The notes beneath the pieces were generated by a model. It had not been told where the DNA came from, searched no databases, and saw only the letters and a list, made by a program, of their open reading frames with translations. The translations under genes were made by a program, and so were the position numbers. DNA of 64,000 bases from an uncultured Phycisphaerales bacterium (GTDB taxonomy: Bacteria > Planctomycetota > Phycisphaerae > Phycisphaerales > SM1A02): assembly GCA_905480395.1 (NCBI GenBank), contig CAJQQE010000003.1, positions 1-64,000 on the forward strand. Reading direction: 5' to 3'. Shown in pieces: positions 1 through 8,869 of the stretch. The first letter of the stretch is position 1. Each line of letters opens with the position of its first letter.

Positions 1-603
1 CTCGAGATGCTGCAACGAACGCGCAAGAAGTTCGAACGCGACCTGATCCCCGGAAGTGAACCTCATCTTCGAGAATCGGGCTCGGCACTCTTTCCGGAGA
101 TGGAGACTTGGGACTTCGAAGCAAGCCGAACCAGTTCGTACCGTCGATGCCTTCGCGAGACCGAGCGGATCGAACGACGGCTCCACGGCGAGACCAAATT
201 TCACACCATGCCGCGGTATCGGCTCGCGGACCACTTTTATCTCTTCACGCCGACCGGGCTTCTCAAGCCCCATGAAGTCCCTACCGGCTGGGGACTGATC
301 GAATGCGGCCGACCAACGCTCCGCCGAGGCGCGGGCTCGCTGACCGAGCTCGATGCCCTTCCGCTCGCCGAGCGGATTGCCTGCCCCTCCGCAGAGGCTC
401 CCGACGAACGACGCCAGAGACTGCTCCGCAACATCGCGGTCGCCGCGAGCCGTTCGGTCATCGAGGAGGCGGCCCGCGCCCCCGCGACGCCGACCGGACG
501 ACCCGGCTCGCCGCCACCCCCCGATCGATCGCCGCCCCCGGGACGAGCCGATGATCAACGATCCAGCACCGCCGACGTGGGCAGTTCCGGAGGAGGTCGC
601 TAG
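1..603 (+). CDS. 5'-partial gene, possible MmcB/PD-(D/E)XK-like protein
   Basis: The frame is open to the left edge of the window, so the gene probably begins outside it; the ATG at 7 is only the first Met inside. The middle of the product (about residues 65-100) carries DHFYLFTPTGLLKP followed by VPTGWGLIE. This resembles the segment of MmcB-type and related PD-(D/E)XK nuclease-like proteins in which a recovered or presumed nuclease core is followed by a P-GWGLIE stretch; the match is from memory of the family, not a search. The last 45 residues are rich in Pro, Arg and Ser and look disordered. The stop lies 14 nt before a tRNA-Arg gene. The reading frame looks real, but the function is a weak inference because the N-terminal half, where catalytic residues would lie, is incomplete. 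Confidence 0.45.
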   Translation, partial: LEMLQRTRKKFERDLIPGSEPHLRESGSALFPEMETWDFEASRTSSYRRCLRETERIERRLHGETKFHTMPRYRLADHFYLFTPTGLLKPHEVPTGWGLIECGRPTLRRGAGSLTELDALPLAERIACPSAEAPDERRQRLLRNIAVAASRSVIEEAARAPATPTGRPGSPPPPDRSPPPGRADDQRSSTADVGSSGGGR

Positions 604-617
604 GATCTCCATCACTT

Positions 618-691
618 GCCCCGGTAGCTCAGTTGGATAGAGCAGCGGACTTCTAATCCGCAGGTCGGAAGTTCGAATCTTCCCCGGGGTG
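618..691 (+). tRNA. tRNA-Arg (anticodon TCT)
   Basis: A full cloverleaf can be drawn. The acceptor GCCCCGG (618-624) pairs with CCGGGGT (684-690) with one G-U pair, and G691 is the discriminator. The anticodon stem GCGGA/TCCGC encloses the loop CTTCTAA, giving anticodon TCT, which reads AGA. The T-arm has the usual GTTCGAATC core. No CCA is encoded. Confidence 0.95.
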
Positions 692-739
692 TTGCGGAGC
701 GGGAGAATCGTTCGAGGCCCGCCGCGGGAGAACCCCAGC

Positions 740-1093
740 ATGGCTCAATCCAAGATCTTCCAATGCGCTTCCTGCGAAAACTGCGTTGAGGCCTGGGACG
801 ACGGTAACCCGTACTACATCGACCTGACCCGATCCCGCCAAGGCATGCCGCGATCTCGATGTAAGGTCTACGCGTATCACCCCGAGATCCCCGCCCAGCC
901 GATCGAAGGCAACGACGTCCCCCACCTCTGCCTCGACTGCAACCATGAGTTTCGAGTGGACTCCGAACGGCCGCGAGAGACCTGTACGAAATGCCGAAAC
1001 CGAAACATCATCGACACCTGTCGGCTCGAAGGTCGGACGTGCCCGAAGTGTCGAAGTGGTTCGTTCGAAGGTCAACCAGGGGCCATTTCCTAA
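740..1093 (+). CDS. small zinc-ribbon protein
   Basis: A 117-residue soluble protein with cysteines arranged as likely zinc sites: CASCENC near the N-terminus, then LCLDC, TCTKC and a final RTCPKC. The CxxC pairs in the second half look like one or two zinc ribbons. I do not recognise a named family; a nucleic-acid or protein-binding role is an inference from the zinc ribbons alone. The ATG at 740 is chosen because GGAG lies 9 nt upstream and because the longer in-frame GTG at 689 would overlap the 3' end of the tRNA. It lies 48 nt after tRNA-Arg and may share its transcript. It converges with the HAF-repeat gene. Confidence 0.75.
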   Translation: MAQSKIFQCASCENCVEAWDDGNPYYIDLTRSRQGMPRSRCKVYAYHPEIPAQPIEGNDVPHLCLDCNHEFRVDSERPRETCTKCRNRNIIDTCRLEGRTCPKCRSGSFEGQPGAIS

Positions 1094-1107
1094 CCCAGCA
1101 GCGAGCC

Positions 1108-1154
1108 TGAAGAAACACCCCCCGGGTCGGCGCAAGGCCGGCGGCGAGGGGTGT
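1108..1154 (-). terminator. probable terminator of the HAF-repeat gene
   Basis: ACACCCC (1115-1121) pairs with GGGGTGT (1148-1154) around a GC-rich partly paired centre. Read on the minus strand the stem is followed by TTTCTTC, so it suits the gene ending at 1216. Confidence 0.5.
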
Positions 1155-1215
1155 AGGAGTTCAAGTGTTCCGAACCACATGCATCAGCATGCGGCCGTGA
1201 GAATCAACCGACGAA

Positions 1216-2463
1216 TCAGGGACAGGCGCCCCAAGCACTCAGAAGCAGGCCCAGATCGCCGCCGTCAACGCTTCCGCTTCCGTTGAGATCCGCCGCCGGA
1301 TCCGCGGTTCCCCACGCGGCAAGCAGGAGGCCAAGGTCGGCGCCGCCGACCATGCCGTCACCGTTCAGATCGGCAGGACAGGGAACATCCTCTCCGGGAA
1401 GCACCACCACCCACGCTTCCTGGAAGAAGAAAGCACCTTCATATCCCCAGCCGCAGATGACTCGGCCGTCATCGCTGATCGACTGGGCAGCAGCGAGAAT
1501 GAACGCCTCGGGGATCCCCGCCCCGAGATCGTTGAGGTACTGCTTGAGTTCGACGTAACCAGATTCCGGCGTCCAGATCGTCGCACGGAATGATTGTCCG
1601 CCGCCGAATCCTTCACGCTGAAAACCAACCACGATCTCCCCGTCCGCAGAGATATCGAGCGCGCCACCCGTGACCGGTGAGTCCTGAGGCGGAAGAAGAC
1701 CGAGAAGTTCGAACCCTTCACCCTCCCGGATCACGAAGGCGCCCGACGTCGAGTTGCCACCTCCGTCGGCGGAACCGACCAGAATGGAACCATCGCCATT
1801 GCATCCATTGACTTCGCCGTACCCAGCTGCATTCCCGGCCGTCCCCTCCAGCGGGAGAAATTCTTCCCAGATCCCCGTTTTGGCGTTCTCGTACCAGACG
1901 GCCGCGCGGCGGCTCCCATTACTCGCCTGATCCCAGCCGCCGATCACGCCGCCATCGCCTGAAATAGTGTCCGCTCTCGTCGAGGAGGCGCCGAGCCGAG
2001 GCAGTTCGAACATGCCTTCGCTCGCCGACCAGAGGAAGCCACTGGCGCTGCAACCATCCCAACCAAGACCAACACATCGCTGTCCGTCGGCGGAGATGTC
2101 ATACGCACTCGAGAGGCTCGCGTCACAACCGGAACGACCGAGACCGCCGAAGATCGTCCAGACACCGGCCTCGTATCGGCCCGCGGAATTGCCCGGGCCA
2201 CTTGAGGTGTCACCAATAATCAAACTGCCGTCGGCACTCGCCGCGATCGCATCACGCTCGCCAATGTTAGTGACGCCGTCGAGCGTCCAGATGAATGCTC
2301 CAGAATTGTTCTCGCCGACCACCACGGTTCCATCGGCCGAGACGCCGTTGGCCAACCCAGAAGAGATTCGTTCGAAGTAGACGTCGTCATCACCGGCGAA
2401 TGCCGCGGTGACTGGGAGGCTGAGCAGTAGTAGAGAAATCGGCCGAGTAATTTTTGAGTTCAT
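1216..2463 (-). CDS. secreted HAF-repeat protein with dockerin-like C-terminus
   Basis: A 415-residue protein. The N-terminus (MNSKITRP then a hydrophobic stretch ending TAAFAG) is a Sec signal peptide. Most of the chain consists of HAF-type repeats, seen as recurrent ISADG-VVG and SGDGGVIGG elements of roughly 40-50 residues, each followed by aromatic-rich strands such as AFIWT or AVWYE. This pattern is typical of extracellular beta-propeller-like proteins. The C-terminus carries two EF-hand-like loops (ADLNGDGMVGGADLG and ADLNGSGSVDGGDLG), the planctomycete dockerin-like module. The start at 2463 is chosen because it begins the signal peptide and has a TAACCT box 7 nt upstream, suggesting a leaderless mRNA. 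The biochemical role is unknown. Confidence 0.8.
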   Translation of the reverse strand: MNSKITRPISLLLLSLPVTAAFAGDDDVYFERISSGLANGVSADGTVVVGENNSGAFIWTLDGVTNIGERDAIAASADGSLIIGDTSSGPGNSAGRYEAGVWTIFGGLGRSGCDASLSSAYDISADGQRCVGLGWDGCSASGFLWSASEGMFELPRLGASSTRADTISGDGGVIGGWDQASNGSRRAAVWYENAKTGIWEEFLPLEGTAGNAAGYGEVNGCNGDGSILVGSADGGGNSTSGAFVIREGEGFELLGLLPPQDSPVTGGALDISADGEIVVGFQREGFGGGQSFRATIWTPESGYVELKQYLNDLGAGIPEAFILAAAQSISDDGRVICGWGYEGAFFFQEAWVVVLPGEDVPCPADLNGDGMVGGADLGLLLAAWGTADPAADLNGSGSVDGGDLGLLLSAWGACP

Positions 2464-2470
2464 ACGCCCG

Positions 2471-2476
2471 AGGTTA
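2471..2476 (-). promoter_or_regulatory. -10 box for a leaderless transcript (HAF-repeat gene)
   Basis: TAACCT on the minus strand ends 7 nt before the ATG at 2463. No convincing -35 is seen. Confidence 0.4.
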
Positions 2477-2569
2477 AAGCACCAAGCCCCAATATTCGCG
2501 AAAAACCTGCTTAATCGCCTAAGAATTGGCTGGTTCACGACTGCTCGTCTCAGATTCACGACGTTCGGC

Positions 2570-4099
2570 TCACGATTCTTCTGCGGGGGCCGACTCGTCG
2601 GCCTCCTTCGATGCTGCCGGCGTGGCCGACCCGACGATCTCCAGGCCATCCCGCACCGCCTGCGCCGCCAACACACCCTCGGGAGTCACCGCCGAATCCG
2701 CACAGTAGAGCCTCTTGAGATTGGGTAGTGCGGCGAGCCGAAGGATGCCGGCATCGGTGATACTCGTCGCGTAGAGGTTCAGCACCTCCAGCTTCTCCAG
2801 TTTCAGAATTGAATCGACGCCTCCGTCCCCGATCGCCGTCTGAGACAGGCGGAGCGATCGCAATTGATCAAAACCGTCGAGCCCGATAAGTCCGGCATCC
2901 GTGAGGTCGGTCCGGGTGAAATTCGCCCACGCCAGCACTGGTTGGAGACCGTTCATCAACGCAAGATCGTCGTCTGCGAATTTTGGCGACACCAAGCTTG
3001 CATTGATCTCCCACTCTTTGCTGTCCTGCGCAATTCGCATCACCAAAACGCCGCGGGCTCGGAGCGCGTCGACGGCGCCGGCGATCGCCACGGCCATTCG
3101 ATCAGCCGCCGCCTTCGCCGCGTCGGCAGCCTTTGCCGCCTCCGTGGTGGTGCTCGTTTCCTCTGGAACAGATGAGCCCGGGATCTGAACTTCAGGGTTA
3201 TCAGCAGGCTCGGTGTCCTCGGTAATCCAAGTACGAATCGTTGCAATTTCTGCCGCGGTTAAACGATTTCCGTCTGGCGGCATCTGATCGACATGCCCTT
3301 CGGGAAGTTCGATCCGCTCGACCAAGAGGCTGTGATCGGGATCCCCAGGAAGCACCGTCCACCACTTTTTCTCTCCGTTAAAAATCCCCGAGTAACTATC
3401 GAGACGAAGATCTGCCTTGTCCTTGTCGGCACCGTGACACTCCACGCAATGGGCTTCGAAGATCGGAAGCACGTCCTGCTGGAATGAGACCTTTGCCGTC
3501 GTCGCTCCCGCATCACTGACTGGCGCCCCCGTTTCGACGTCGTTCCCCGCCGCTGGAGCCGGGACGGCCACCGGAAAGAGCACCTTGGTGAGATACCCTT
3601 TTCCGTAGACCATCTCGCCGCCGAAGTGCGCACCAGTTCCAACCACGATCGCACAGACAATCAACCCCCATCGGTACCCGTTGAAAGCCGTGATCCGAAC
3701 GCCCGTTCGTCCCACCAGACCGGTCACGAACACGATCGAAAGACCACCCGCGCCGATGATTCCCAGCCAGCGGTGGAGAAACAAAGTGGTGTCTTGCGAC
3801 GCACCTTCGAAGTCTGCGTTGAGCCAACCAAAGAACGCGGCGAAAATCGCCGTCACCGCGGCGATGCCCGTCGCAGTGATCGCAAATGGTGAGGCCTCCC
3901 GCTTTCGACGAATGATGTTGATCAGTTCGACCACTGCCGCGGTGAGGGCCAGGGCAATGGGAAAGTGAACGGTGAGCGGATGGAGTCGACCAAGAAATCT
4001 CCACCATCGATCATCACTCCCATCGGCCTCGGCGAGCGACAGACTCCCGGCGAGCGGTTCGAGGAGATCGACGAACGAGGTGAGTTGAAGATCAAGCAC
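2570..4099 (-). CDS. membrane-anchored PSCyt1-type cytochrome c with leucine-rich repeats
   Basis: A 509-residue protein. Residues about 35-180 hold a DUF2231-like membrane unit beginning LHPLTVHFPIALAL, with four or five helices. A planctomycete cytochrome c domain follows, with a CVECHG heme-attachment motif and the usual LRLDSYSGIF and MPPDGNRLTAAEIATIRTWI elements. An Ala/Lys-rich linker then leads to a C-terminal block of leucine-rich repeat-like units (LRSLRLSQTAIGDGG, LEVLNLYATSITDAG). It probably works in envelope electron transfer. The open frame extends to 4570, but that would overlap the divergent GYF gene. The GTG at 4097-4099 has GGAG 8 nt upstream and starts just before the conserved part, so I use it. 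Confidence 0.8.
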   Translation of the reverse strand: MLDLQLTSFVDLLEPLAGSLSLAEADGSDDRWWRFLGRLHPLTVHFPIALALTAAVVELINIIRRKREASPFAITATGIAAVTAIFAAFFGWLNADFEGASQDTTLFLHRWLGIIGAGGLSIVFVTGLVGRTGVRITAFNGYRWGLIVCAIVVGTGAHFGGEMVYGKGYLTKVLFPVAVPAPAAGNDVETGAPVSDAGATTAKVSFQQDVLPIFEAHCVECHGADKDKADLRLDSYSGIFNGEKKWWTVLPGDPDHSLLVERIELPEGHVDQMPPDGNRLTAAEIATIRTWITEDTEPADNPEVQIPGSSVPEETSTTTEAAKAADAAKAAADRMAVAIAGAVDALRARGVLVMRIAQDSKEWEINASLVSPKFADDDLALMNGLQPVLAWANFTRTDLTDAGLIGLDGFDQLRSLRLSQTAIGDGGVDSILKLEKLEVLNLYATSITDAGILRLAALPNLKRLYCADSAVTPEGVLAAQAVRDGLEIVGSATPAASKEADESAPAEES

Positions 4100-4282
4100 G
4101 AGTAAAACTCCAGAGTCGAAGGAGGCTTGAGGATACCCTGATTGGCGGAAAATTCGAGTACGCCAAGGGTCTGACGAAGCTCCCAAGGCGTTTTGAACCG
4201 ATTCTGGAGCAGCACGCCACCCCCGGTACGGGTAGCCTCCGGACGATCCTTCCCCCCCCGAACGAGAATGGAACGGCATCGA

Positions 4283-5281
4283 ATGAAATACATCGTCCGA
4301 AGCCTCGACGGCCGTGAGTACGGTCCCTTTACGAGCGATCAGCTTCGAACTCTCAGGGCGGAAGAGCGGCTCGGACCGGGGGACTTTGTCCGCCGCGAAA
4401 CCGGAAAGACCTGGAGCCCGTTCGAAAAAATCCCTGGGTTGGGCAATGCCGGTGATGCGGCCGCCGAATTCCGGCCGGACGCACCCGAGGCCGGCCCTGC
4501 CGGGCCACCGGATCGGGGCCAGGAATTGGAGAACCCCGCCGAATCGAACCCCATTGATGATCCGTTTCACTCACCCGCGGATCTCCAGATTGACGAGACT
4601 GGAACCGAGACATCGGAGGAAGCACCCGTTCCGCTTAAAAGGCCCTCGACCTCCCCGATCGAACTCGACATCGCTCGAGCATCGGCCTCTGCCGACACGC
4701 TGGTACAGCACGGAATTTTGGTGAATCGACTCCCCGGCGAAACCGATGTCTTTACCCTCCAACAGTCCTTCTTAGATGTCGCCCGGCACTCCATCTTCGC
4801 CGCGGTTCTGGGCCGTCGGGGCGTCTTGGTCTGCACGTCCCGCCGAGTCGCGGTGGTCCTTCCTTCCGTGTCATCAAGGACCATTCGAATCGCCTATCCG
4901 GGACAGAGTCGATCGATCGGACTCGAACGTCGCACCAGCCTGGTGCGGTTGATCTTCGGCGTCATGCTCTTCTTGAACGCCTTTGTGACCTTCCTCGGAT
5001 CGAGCCTTCTCGGCGGCTTCGCCGCCCTGGTCGATGGCGCCGCAGGCGTCGGCATCGCGGGAGCCTCCGGCGCACTTGGCTGGGGCATCGCCGCCCTCTT
5101 CGCCGCGGGAGGGGTTTTCCTGCTCGTCACTTCGACCGCCAAGGCCCTGGTGATCGATGCCGGTGATCCGGTGGTCTTCCCATGCAGTCGGGCGACCGCG
5201 TGGCATCTGGGACGCATCGATGACGCCCACCACATATCTCTTGAGGCGACGGCGGGCCAGTCAACGATCATCGCGGAATAG
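4283..5281 (+). CDS. GYF_2-domain membrane protein
   Basis: A 332-residue protein. Residues 1-50 (YIVRSLDGREYGPFTSDQL then PGDFVRRE--KTWSPF) form a GYF_2 domain, a small protein-interaction fold common at the N-terminus of bacterial membrane proteins. An acidic, proline-rich linker follows to about residue 130, then a soluble segment and two or three hydrophobic helices (LIFGVMLFLNAFVTFLG and GWGIAALFAAGGVFLLV). The start could also be the ATG at 4268. Neither start has a strong Shine-Dalgarno or -10 box. A second GYF_2 protein lies at 61483-62043. The function is unknown; a scaffold role is only suggested by the GYF domain. Confidence 0.8.
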   Translation: MKYIVRSLDGREYGPFTSDQLRTLRAEERLGPGDFVRRETGKTWSPFEKIPGLGNAGDAAAEFRPDAPEAGPAGPPDRGQELENPAESNPIDDPFHSPADLQIDETGTETSEEAPVPLKRPSTSPIELDIARASASADTLVQHGILVNRLPGETDVFTLQQSFLDVARHSIFAAVLGRRGVLVCTSRRVAVVLPSVSSRTIRIAYPGQSRSIGLERRTSLVRLIFGVMLFLNAFVTFLGSSLLGGFAALVDGAAGVGIAGASGALGWGIAALFAAGGVFLLVTSTAKALVIDAGDPVVFPCSRATAWHLGRIDDAHHISLEATAGQSTIIAE

Positions 5282-5321
5282 GCGACTCACGATACGGTCG
5301 CGTGATTTGAAGCGTGTCCGA

Positions 5322-6662
5322 TCAGATCTCGAACTCGTCGCCGACCTCGACGTGCCCATCCTCCTCCAACCGATCCTGCTCTCTGATTTCGGCCCCGGTG
5401 AGCTGCCATCCGTCCGGACCGTCGACGACGTCCCAGTCCGCGAAATATTCGTTCGTCCGCTCATGGCTATGCCCCCAGTGGCTCACCACGCCGTCCACCT
5501 GCCAGCGGCAGGCAACGGTGAATGCGGGACGGACGAGACCGTCTTGTCCTGCTTGCATCACGATGTCGCCGACCTCGATCTCGATCGGTCGAACCTCCGT
5601 GACCCTCGCCACCGCGCCGCCCTCCTCCTGCATGACCAGTCCCCGGAAGATGGTTCGATAGAGCGTTTCGAGGAAAGGACCGTCCACGCTTCGATCGAGC
5701 GCATCGTAGATATCACTCTCCTCGACATAATCGAAGGCTCGATAGACGTTGGAATGCAGCGGACGGAAGATCGCCTCCGCCTCGGTCTGGTCTGGCGGAC
5801 GTAATCCACCGCCCATTGCCACCGTGCCGACATCCCCAAAAAGCACCGCGACGCCGACGATCAGCAGGACGCCCTCGATTCCAGCCGCGGCCACGATCGG
5901 AATCGCCGAGCCTCTCGCTCGACCGATCACGATCCCCAAGATGACGACCACGCCGCCCGCCACGAACAAGCCAATCGCCAAGACTGGCACCTGGCTCCCT
6001 GGCTCGACCACGGAGACTGGTACGTCCAACAGACGGGCATCGATCGACTCGCCAAGCGCTGTCCAAGTAAGCCCGGGCTCATCAACGGTGAAGAGCAGCG
6101 GTCTTCGAACTCCTTCGGCGTCGAGCTCCGCGGCGAGATCGAGTGGCGGTGGATTGACGAGATCGGTGAGGATGTCGGGCGGAAAGGTGGTCCATGCAAT
6201 CTCTACCTTGGTGGGCATGGAAGACACGGGATACACAAGCTTGAATCGAACCTTGCGGAGGCCCTGCTCACCCGAGATCGGAAAGAGCGGAAGCAGTGCG
6301 AGATCGGGATCATTGATCTGAAGCTCCTGCACCTCTGGAAGCACGCGCTGATCGTTGATCCGCACCGGGTGCGATTGCTCAAAGAATTCCGTCAGCGCGG
6401 GTTGAAGTGCCGGCCATTCAACACTGGAGATTCGAGCCGGCTCCTCCCTCGGAAAATCCACGAGATAGTCCAAGAAGACAAGATTCATCTCCAACTGCAA
6501 GACCACGGCTTCCGCATCGATAAAAATTCGGATGTCGACGTGCGGACCGTCCTGTGGATGCAGTTCCTCGCCGGTGAGGGTCGAAGAGGCCCCACCGAGG
6601 GCGATTCCCCACGCCAAGAGAAGGCGGAGACGAAAATTCAGGACGCAGGTGCAGAATCTCAT
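5322..6662 (-). CDS. secreted, membrane-anchored protein of unknown function
   Basis: A 446-residue protein with an N-terminal signal peptide (basic start, hydrophobic core, then GGASSTLTGEE). About 200 residues outside the membrane include a conserved-looking HVDIRIFIDAEAVVLQLEMNL strand region. Two transmembrane helices follow near residues 225-285 (VPVLAIGLFVAGGVVVILGIVIG and GIEGVLLIVGVAVLFG). A cytoplasmic-type C-terminal domain contains VSHWGHSHERTNEYFADWDV. I do not recognise a family. The start has TAGAAT 7 nt upstream, suggesting a leaderless mRNA. It converges with the GYF gene, with 40 nt between the stops. Confidence 0.75.
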   Translation of the reverse strand: MRFCTCVLNFRLRLLLAWGIALGGASSTLTGEELHPQDGPHVDIRIFIDAEAVVLQLEMNLVFLDYLVDFPREEPARISSVEWPALQPALTEFFEQSHPVRINDQRVLPEVQELQINDPDLALLPLFPISGEQGLRKVRFKLVYPVSSMPTKVEIAWTTFPPDILTDLVNPPPLDLAAELDAEGVRRPLLFTVDEPGLTWTALGESIDARLLDVPVSVVEPGSQVPVLAIGLFVAGGVVVILGIVIGRARGSAIPIVAAAGIEGVLLIVGVAVLFGDVGTVAMGGGLRPPDQTEAEAIFRPLHSNVYRAFDYVEESDIYDALDRSVDGPFLETLYRTIFRGLVMQEEGGAVARVTEVRPIEIEVGDIVMQAGQDGLVRPAFTVACRWQVDGVVSHWGHSHERTNEYFADWDVVDGPDGWQLTGAEIREQDRLEEDGHVEVGDEFEI

Positions 6663-6669
6663 ATCCTCG

Positions 6670-6675
6670 ATTCTA
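6670..6675 (-). promoter_or_regulatory. -10 box for a leaderless transcript (gene ending 5322)
   Basis: TAGAAT on the minus strand ends 7 nt before the ATG at 6662. Confidence 0.5.
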
Positions 6676-6883
6676 TGCAGGGGTGGCCCCGGTCGCGGCC
6701 TGCAACCTGAACCGACCTCGACCGTTGGTTAGGTTCTAGGGCTCGCCCGCGACCCGGTCTTAAGACACCCACTGCCGATTCGAAGTCCAACGACGACCCG
6801 ATGAATCAGTCCGACCTATGCTCCCCCTCTCTTTCCCTCCCCCCCGATGGCGGGGACCCTCTCGATCCAGGAACTCAAGAATC

Positions 6884-8809
6884 GTGAACCAACCGACCCC
6901 CTGCCGGCTCTTTCATTTCGCGTCCGTCCTGCTCTCGGTCGGACTCACCGCGAACGCCTTCAGTGCCACCACGCTTCCGTCGATCGAGGACGAAGATCGC
7001 ATCCGGGCCGCCATGAACGAGGCGCCGGCCGAGGAGATCATCTTCAATGACCACATCACGGTGCTTTCCAGCCCGTGGATGGGCGGCAGGCTCCCGGGTA
7101 CCCCGGGCATGGAATACGCCCGTGACTACGTGATCTACTGGTACAAGCAGGCTGGCCTACAGCCAGGCATGATCGATCCGGACACCGGCGAGCGAAGTTG
7201 GAAGCAGCCTTTCCGACTCGGCGCGTCGACGGAATTCAGTGGCCAGGAACTCGTGATAGACGGCAAGAACGGCGAAGTCGTCTTCGAACTGGGCGAAGAC
7301 TTCGAACTCACGAGCCTCGGTACGGATGGCACCATGAACGGTGAAATGGTCTTCGTCGGTTATTCCATCGATGATGGCACCGACGGCTATCAATCCTTCG
7401 AAGAGGACACGGACCTGACCGGGAAGGTCGCCGTGATGCTTCGATTCGAACCCATGAATGAAGACGGTGACAGCCTCTGGAACGAGACTCGTTGGTCACG
7501 AAAATCAACCTTCGCGAGCAAGTTCAATGCCGTCAAAAAACGCAACCCCGCCGGCGTCATCCTGATCAACCCACCCGGGGCGAACGATCCGCGAAGCGGC
7601 GCGTTGATGAAGGGCACCTCCCGCGTCATCGAAGATATTCCAGTCTTCATGATCACCCCAGACGCCGGCGAGAAACTCGCGGCCGCGTGCGACCCCAAAG
7701 GCCGCAGCCTCCTCGAACTCCGAAAAGCCGCCGATGCTGGAACCACCATCGTTCCCTTCGGTGGTTCAGTCGCCGCCGGCGGCGTGATCGAAGAGATTCC
7801 CAGTTATGCGGAGAACGTCTTGGGCGTGCTCCCCGGCCGAGGCGCCCTCAAGGATGAGTTCGTCATCATCGGCGGCCATCTCGATCACCTTGGCATGGGT
7901 GAGTTTGGGTCCCGACGCGGCTCCGGCAATCTTCATCCCGGTGCCGATGACAACGCCTCCGGCGCCGCGGCCTTGATGATGCTGGGAGAGAGCCTCCGAA
8001 AAGCCTATGACGAGATCCCCGAAGACCAACCGCTTCGCTCGATCATGTTCGCCGCCTTCGATGCCGAAGAGAGCGGACTCAATGGTTCGAGGTTCTACGC
8101 CGACAACCCCCCTCATGGAATTGACGACGTCGCCCTGATGATCAACTTCGACATGATCGGCCGCGTCAACGAGCAAGGCCTCAGCGTGACCGGCGTCGAT
8201 ACCGGAGAAGGCATGCGAGACTGGGCCCAACCTTTCCTCGACGATTCTGGTCTGGAGGTCGTACTCAAGGAGGGAATGCGTGGCGGCGGAAGTGACCATG
8301 CCAGTTTCTACCGGAAGGGTATTCCGATTCTCTTCGCGATTTGCGCTGACTTCCACGACGACTATCACACCCCCGATGACACCCCGGACAAGATCTACCG
8401 AACCTCTGGCGTCAAGACCGTCAAACTCTTCCACGAGCTTGCCCTCGACGCCGCGAAGCGTCCCGAGAAGTTTGCATTCGCTTCTCCGAACACCGAGGGT
8501 GGCGATTCGGCTCGAGCTCCCGGTCCCGCCCGGCCCCGCGCTCTTCGAGTTCGACTGGGCATCAGAAGTCGACAGCTGCCGGACGGCGCCGGACTGGAAG
8601 TGGTCAACGTGATGGACAACTCCACTGCCGAAAAGGGTGGGCTTCAAGAAGGCGACGTGATTAAGAAGTGGGACAAAAACCCGCTCAAGACTCGCGCCGA
8701 ACTCGTCAGCCGCCTCGCCGAACTCAAGCCCGACGACGAAGTCCAGGTCATCGTCGAACGCGACGGCGAACAGAAAGTGGTCTTCCTGAAAATGCTCGCA
8801 CCCGAGTGA
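6884..8809 (+). CDS. secreted M28-family zinc aminopeptidase with PA and PDZ domains
   Basis: A 641-residue protein. A signal peptide (FASVLLSVGLTANAFSA) is followed by an N-terminal domain with a PA-like insert around residues 120-280, then the M28 metallopeptidase core. The two-zinc site is complete: GGHLDHLG (His), GADDNASG (Asp), FDAEESG (Glu pair), NFDMIG (Asp) and YHTPDD (His). The last 90 residues are a PDZ domain (LGIRSRQLP, then EKGGLQEGDVIKKWD). The family removes N-terminal residues from peptides, so this is probably a periplasmic or exported aminopeptidase. The GTG at 6884 gives the cleanest signal peptide and has AGGA 11 nt upstream; an in-frame ATG at 6818 is the alternative. 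A strong terminator follows. Confidence 0.88.
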   Translation: MNQPTPCRLFHFASVLLSVGLTANAFSATTLPSIEDEDRIRAAMNEAPAEEIIFNDHITVLSSPWMGGRLPGTPGMEYARDYVIYWYKQAGLQPGMIDPDTGERSWKQPFRLGASTEFSGQELVIDGKNGEVVFELGEDFELTSLGTDGTMNGEMVFVGYSIDDGTDGYQSFEEDTDLTGKVAVMLRFEPMNEDGDSLWNETRWSRKSTFASKFNAVKKRNPAGVILINPPGANDPRSGALMKGTSRVIEDIPVFMITPDAGEKLAAACDPKGRSLLELRKAADAGTTIVPFGGSVAAGGVIEEIPSYAENVLGVLPGRGALKDEFVIIGGHLDHLGMGEFGSRRGSGNLHPGADDNASGAAALMMLGESLRKAYDEIPEDQPLRSIMFAAFDAEESGLNGSRFYADNPPHGIDDVALMINFDMIGRVNEQGLSVTGVDTGEGMRDWAQPFLDDSGLEVVLKEGMRGGGSDHASFYRKGIPILFAICADFHDDYHTPDDTPDKIYRTSGVKTVKLFHELALDAAKRPEKFAFASPNTEGGDSARAPGPARPRALRVRLGIRSRQLPDGAGLEVVNVMDNSTAEKGGLQEGDVIKKWDKNPLKTRAELVSRLAELKPDDEVQVIVERDGEQKVVFLKMLAPE

Positions 8810-8838
8810 GTGAACCGCTCGAAGATTCGATCAAGAGA

Positions 8839-8869
8839 CCGCCGCCCCCCTACAGGGGCGGCGGTTTTT
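8839..8869 (+). terminator. rho-independent terminator of the M28 peptidase gene
   Basis: CCGCCGCCCC (8839-8848) and GGGGCGGCGG (8855-8864) form a perfect 10-bp stem with a 6-nt loop, followed by TTTTT. The T-run overlaps the stop codon of the convergent dinB gene. Confidence 0.9.
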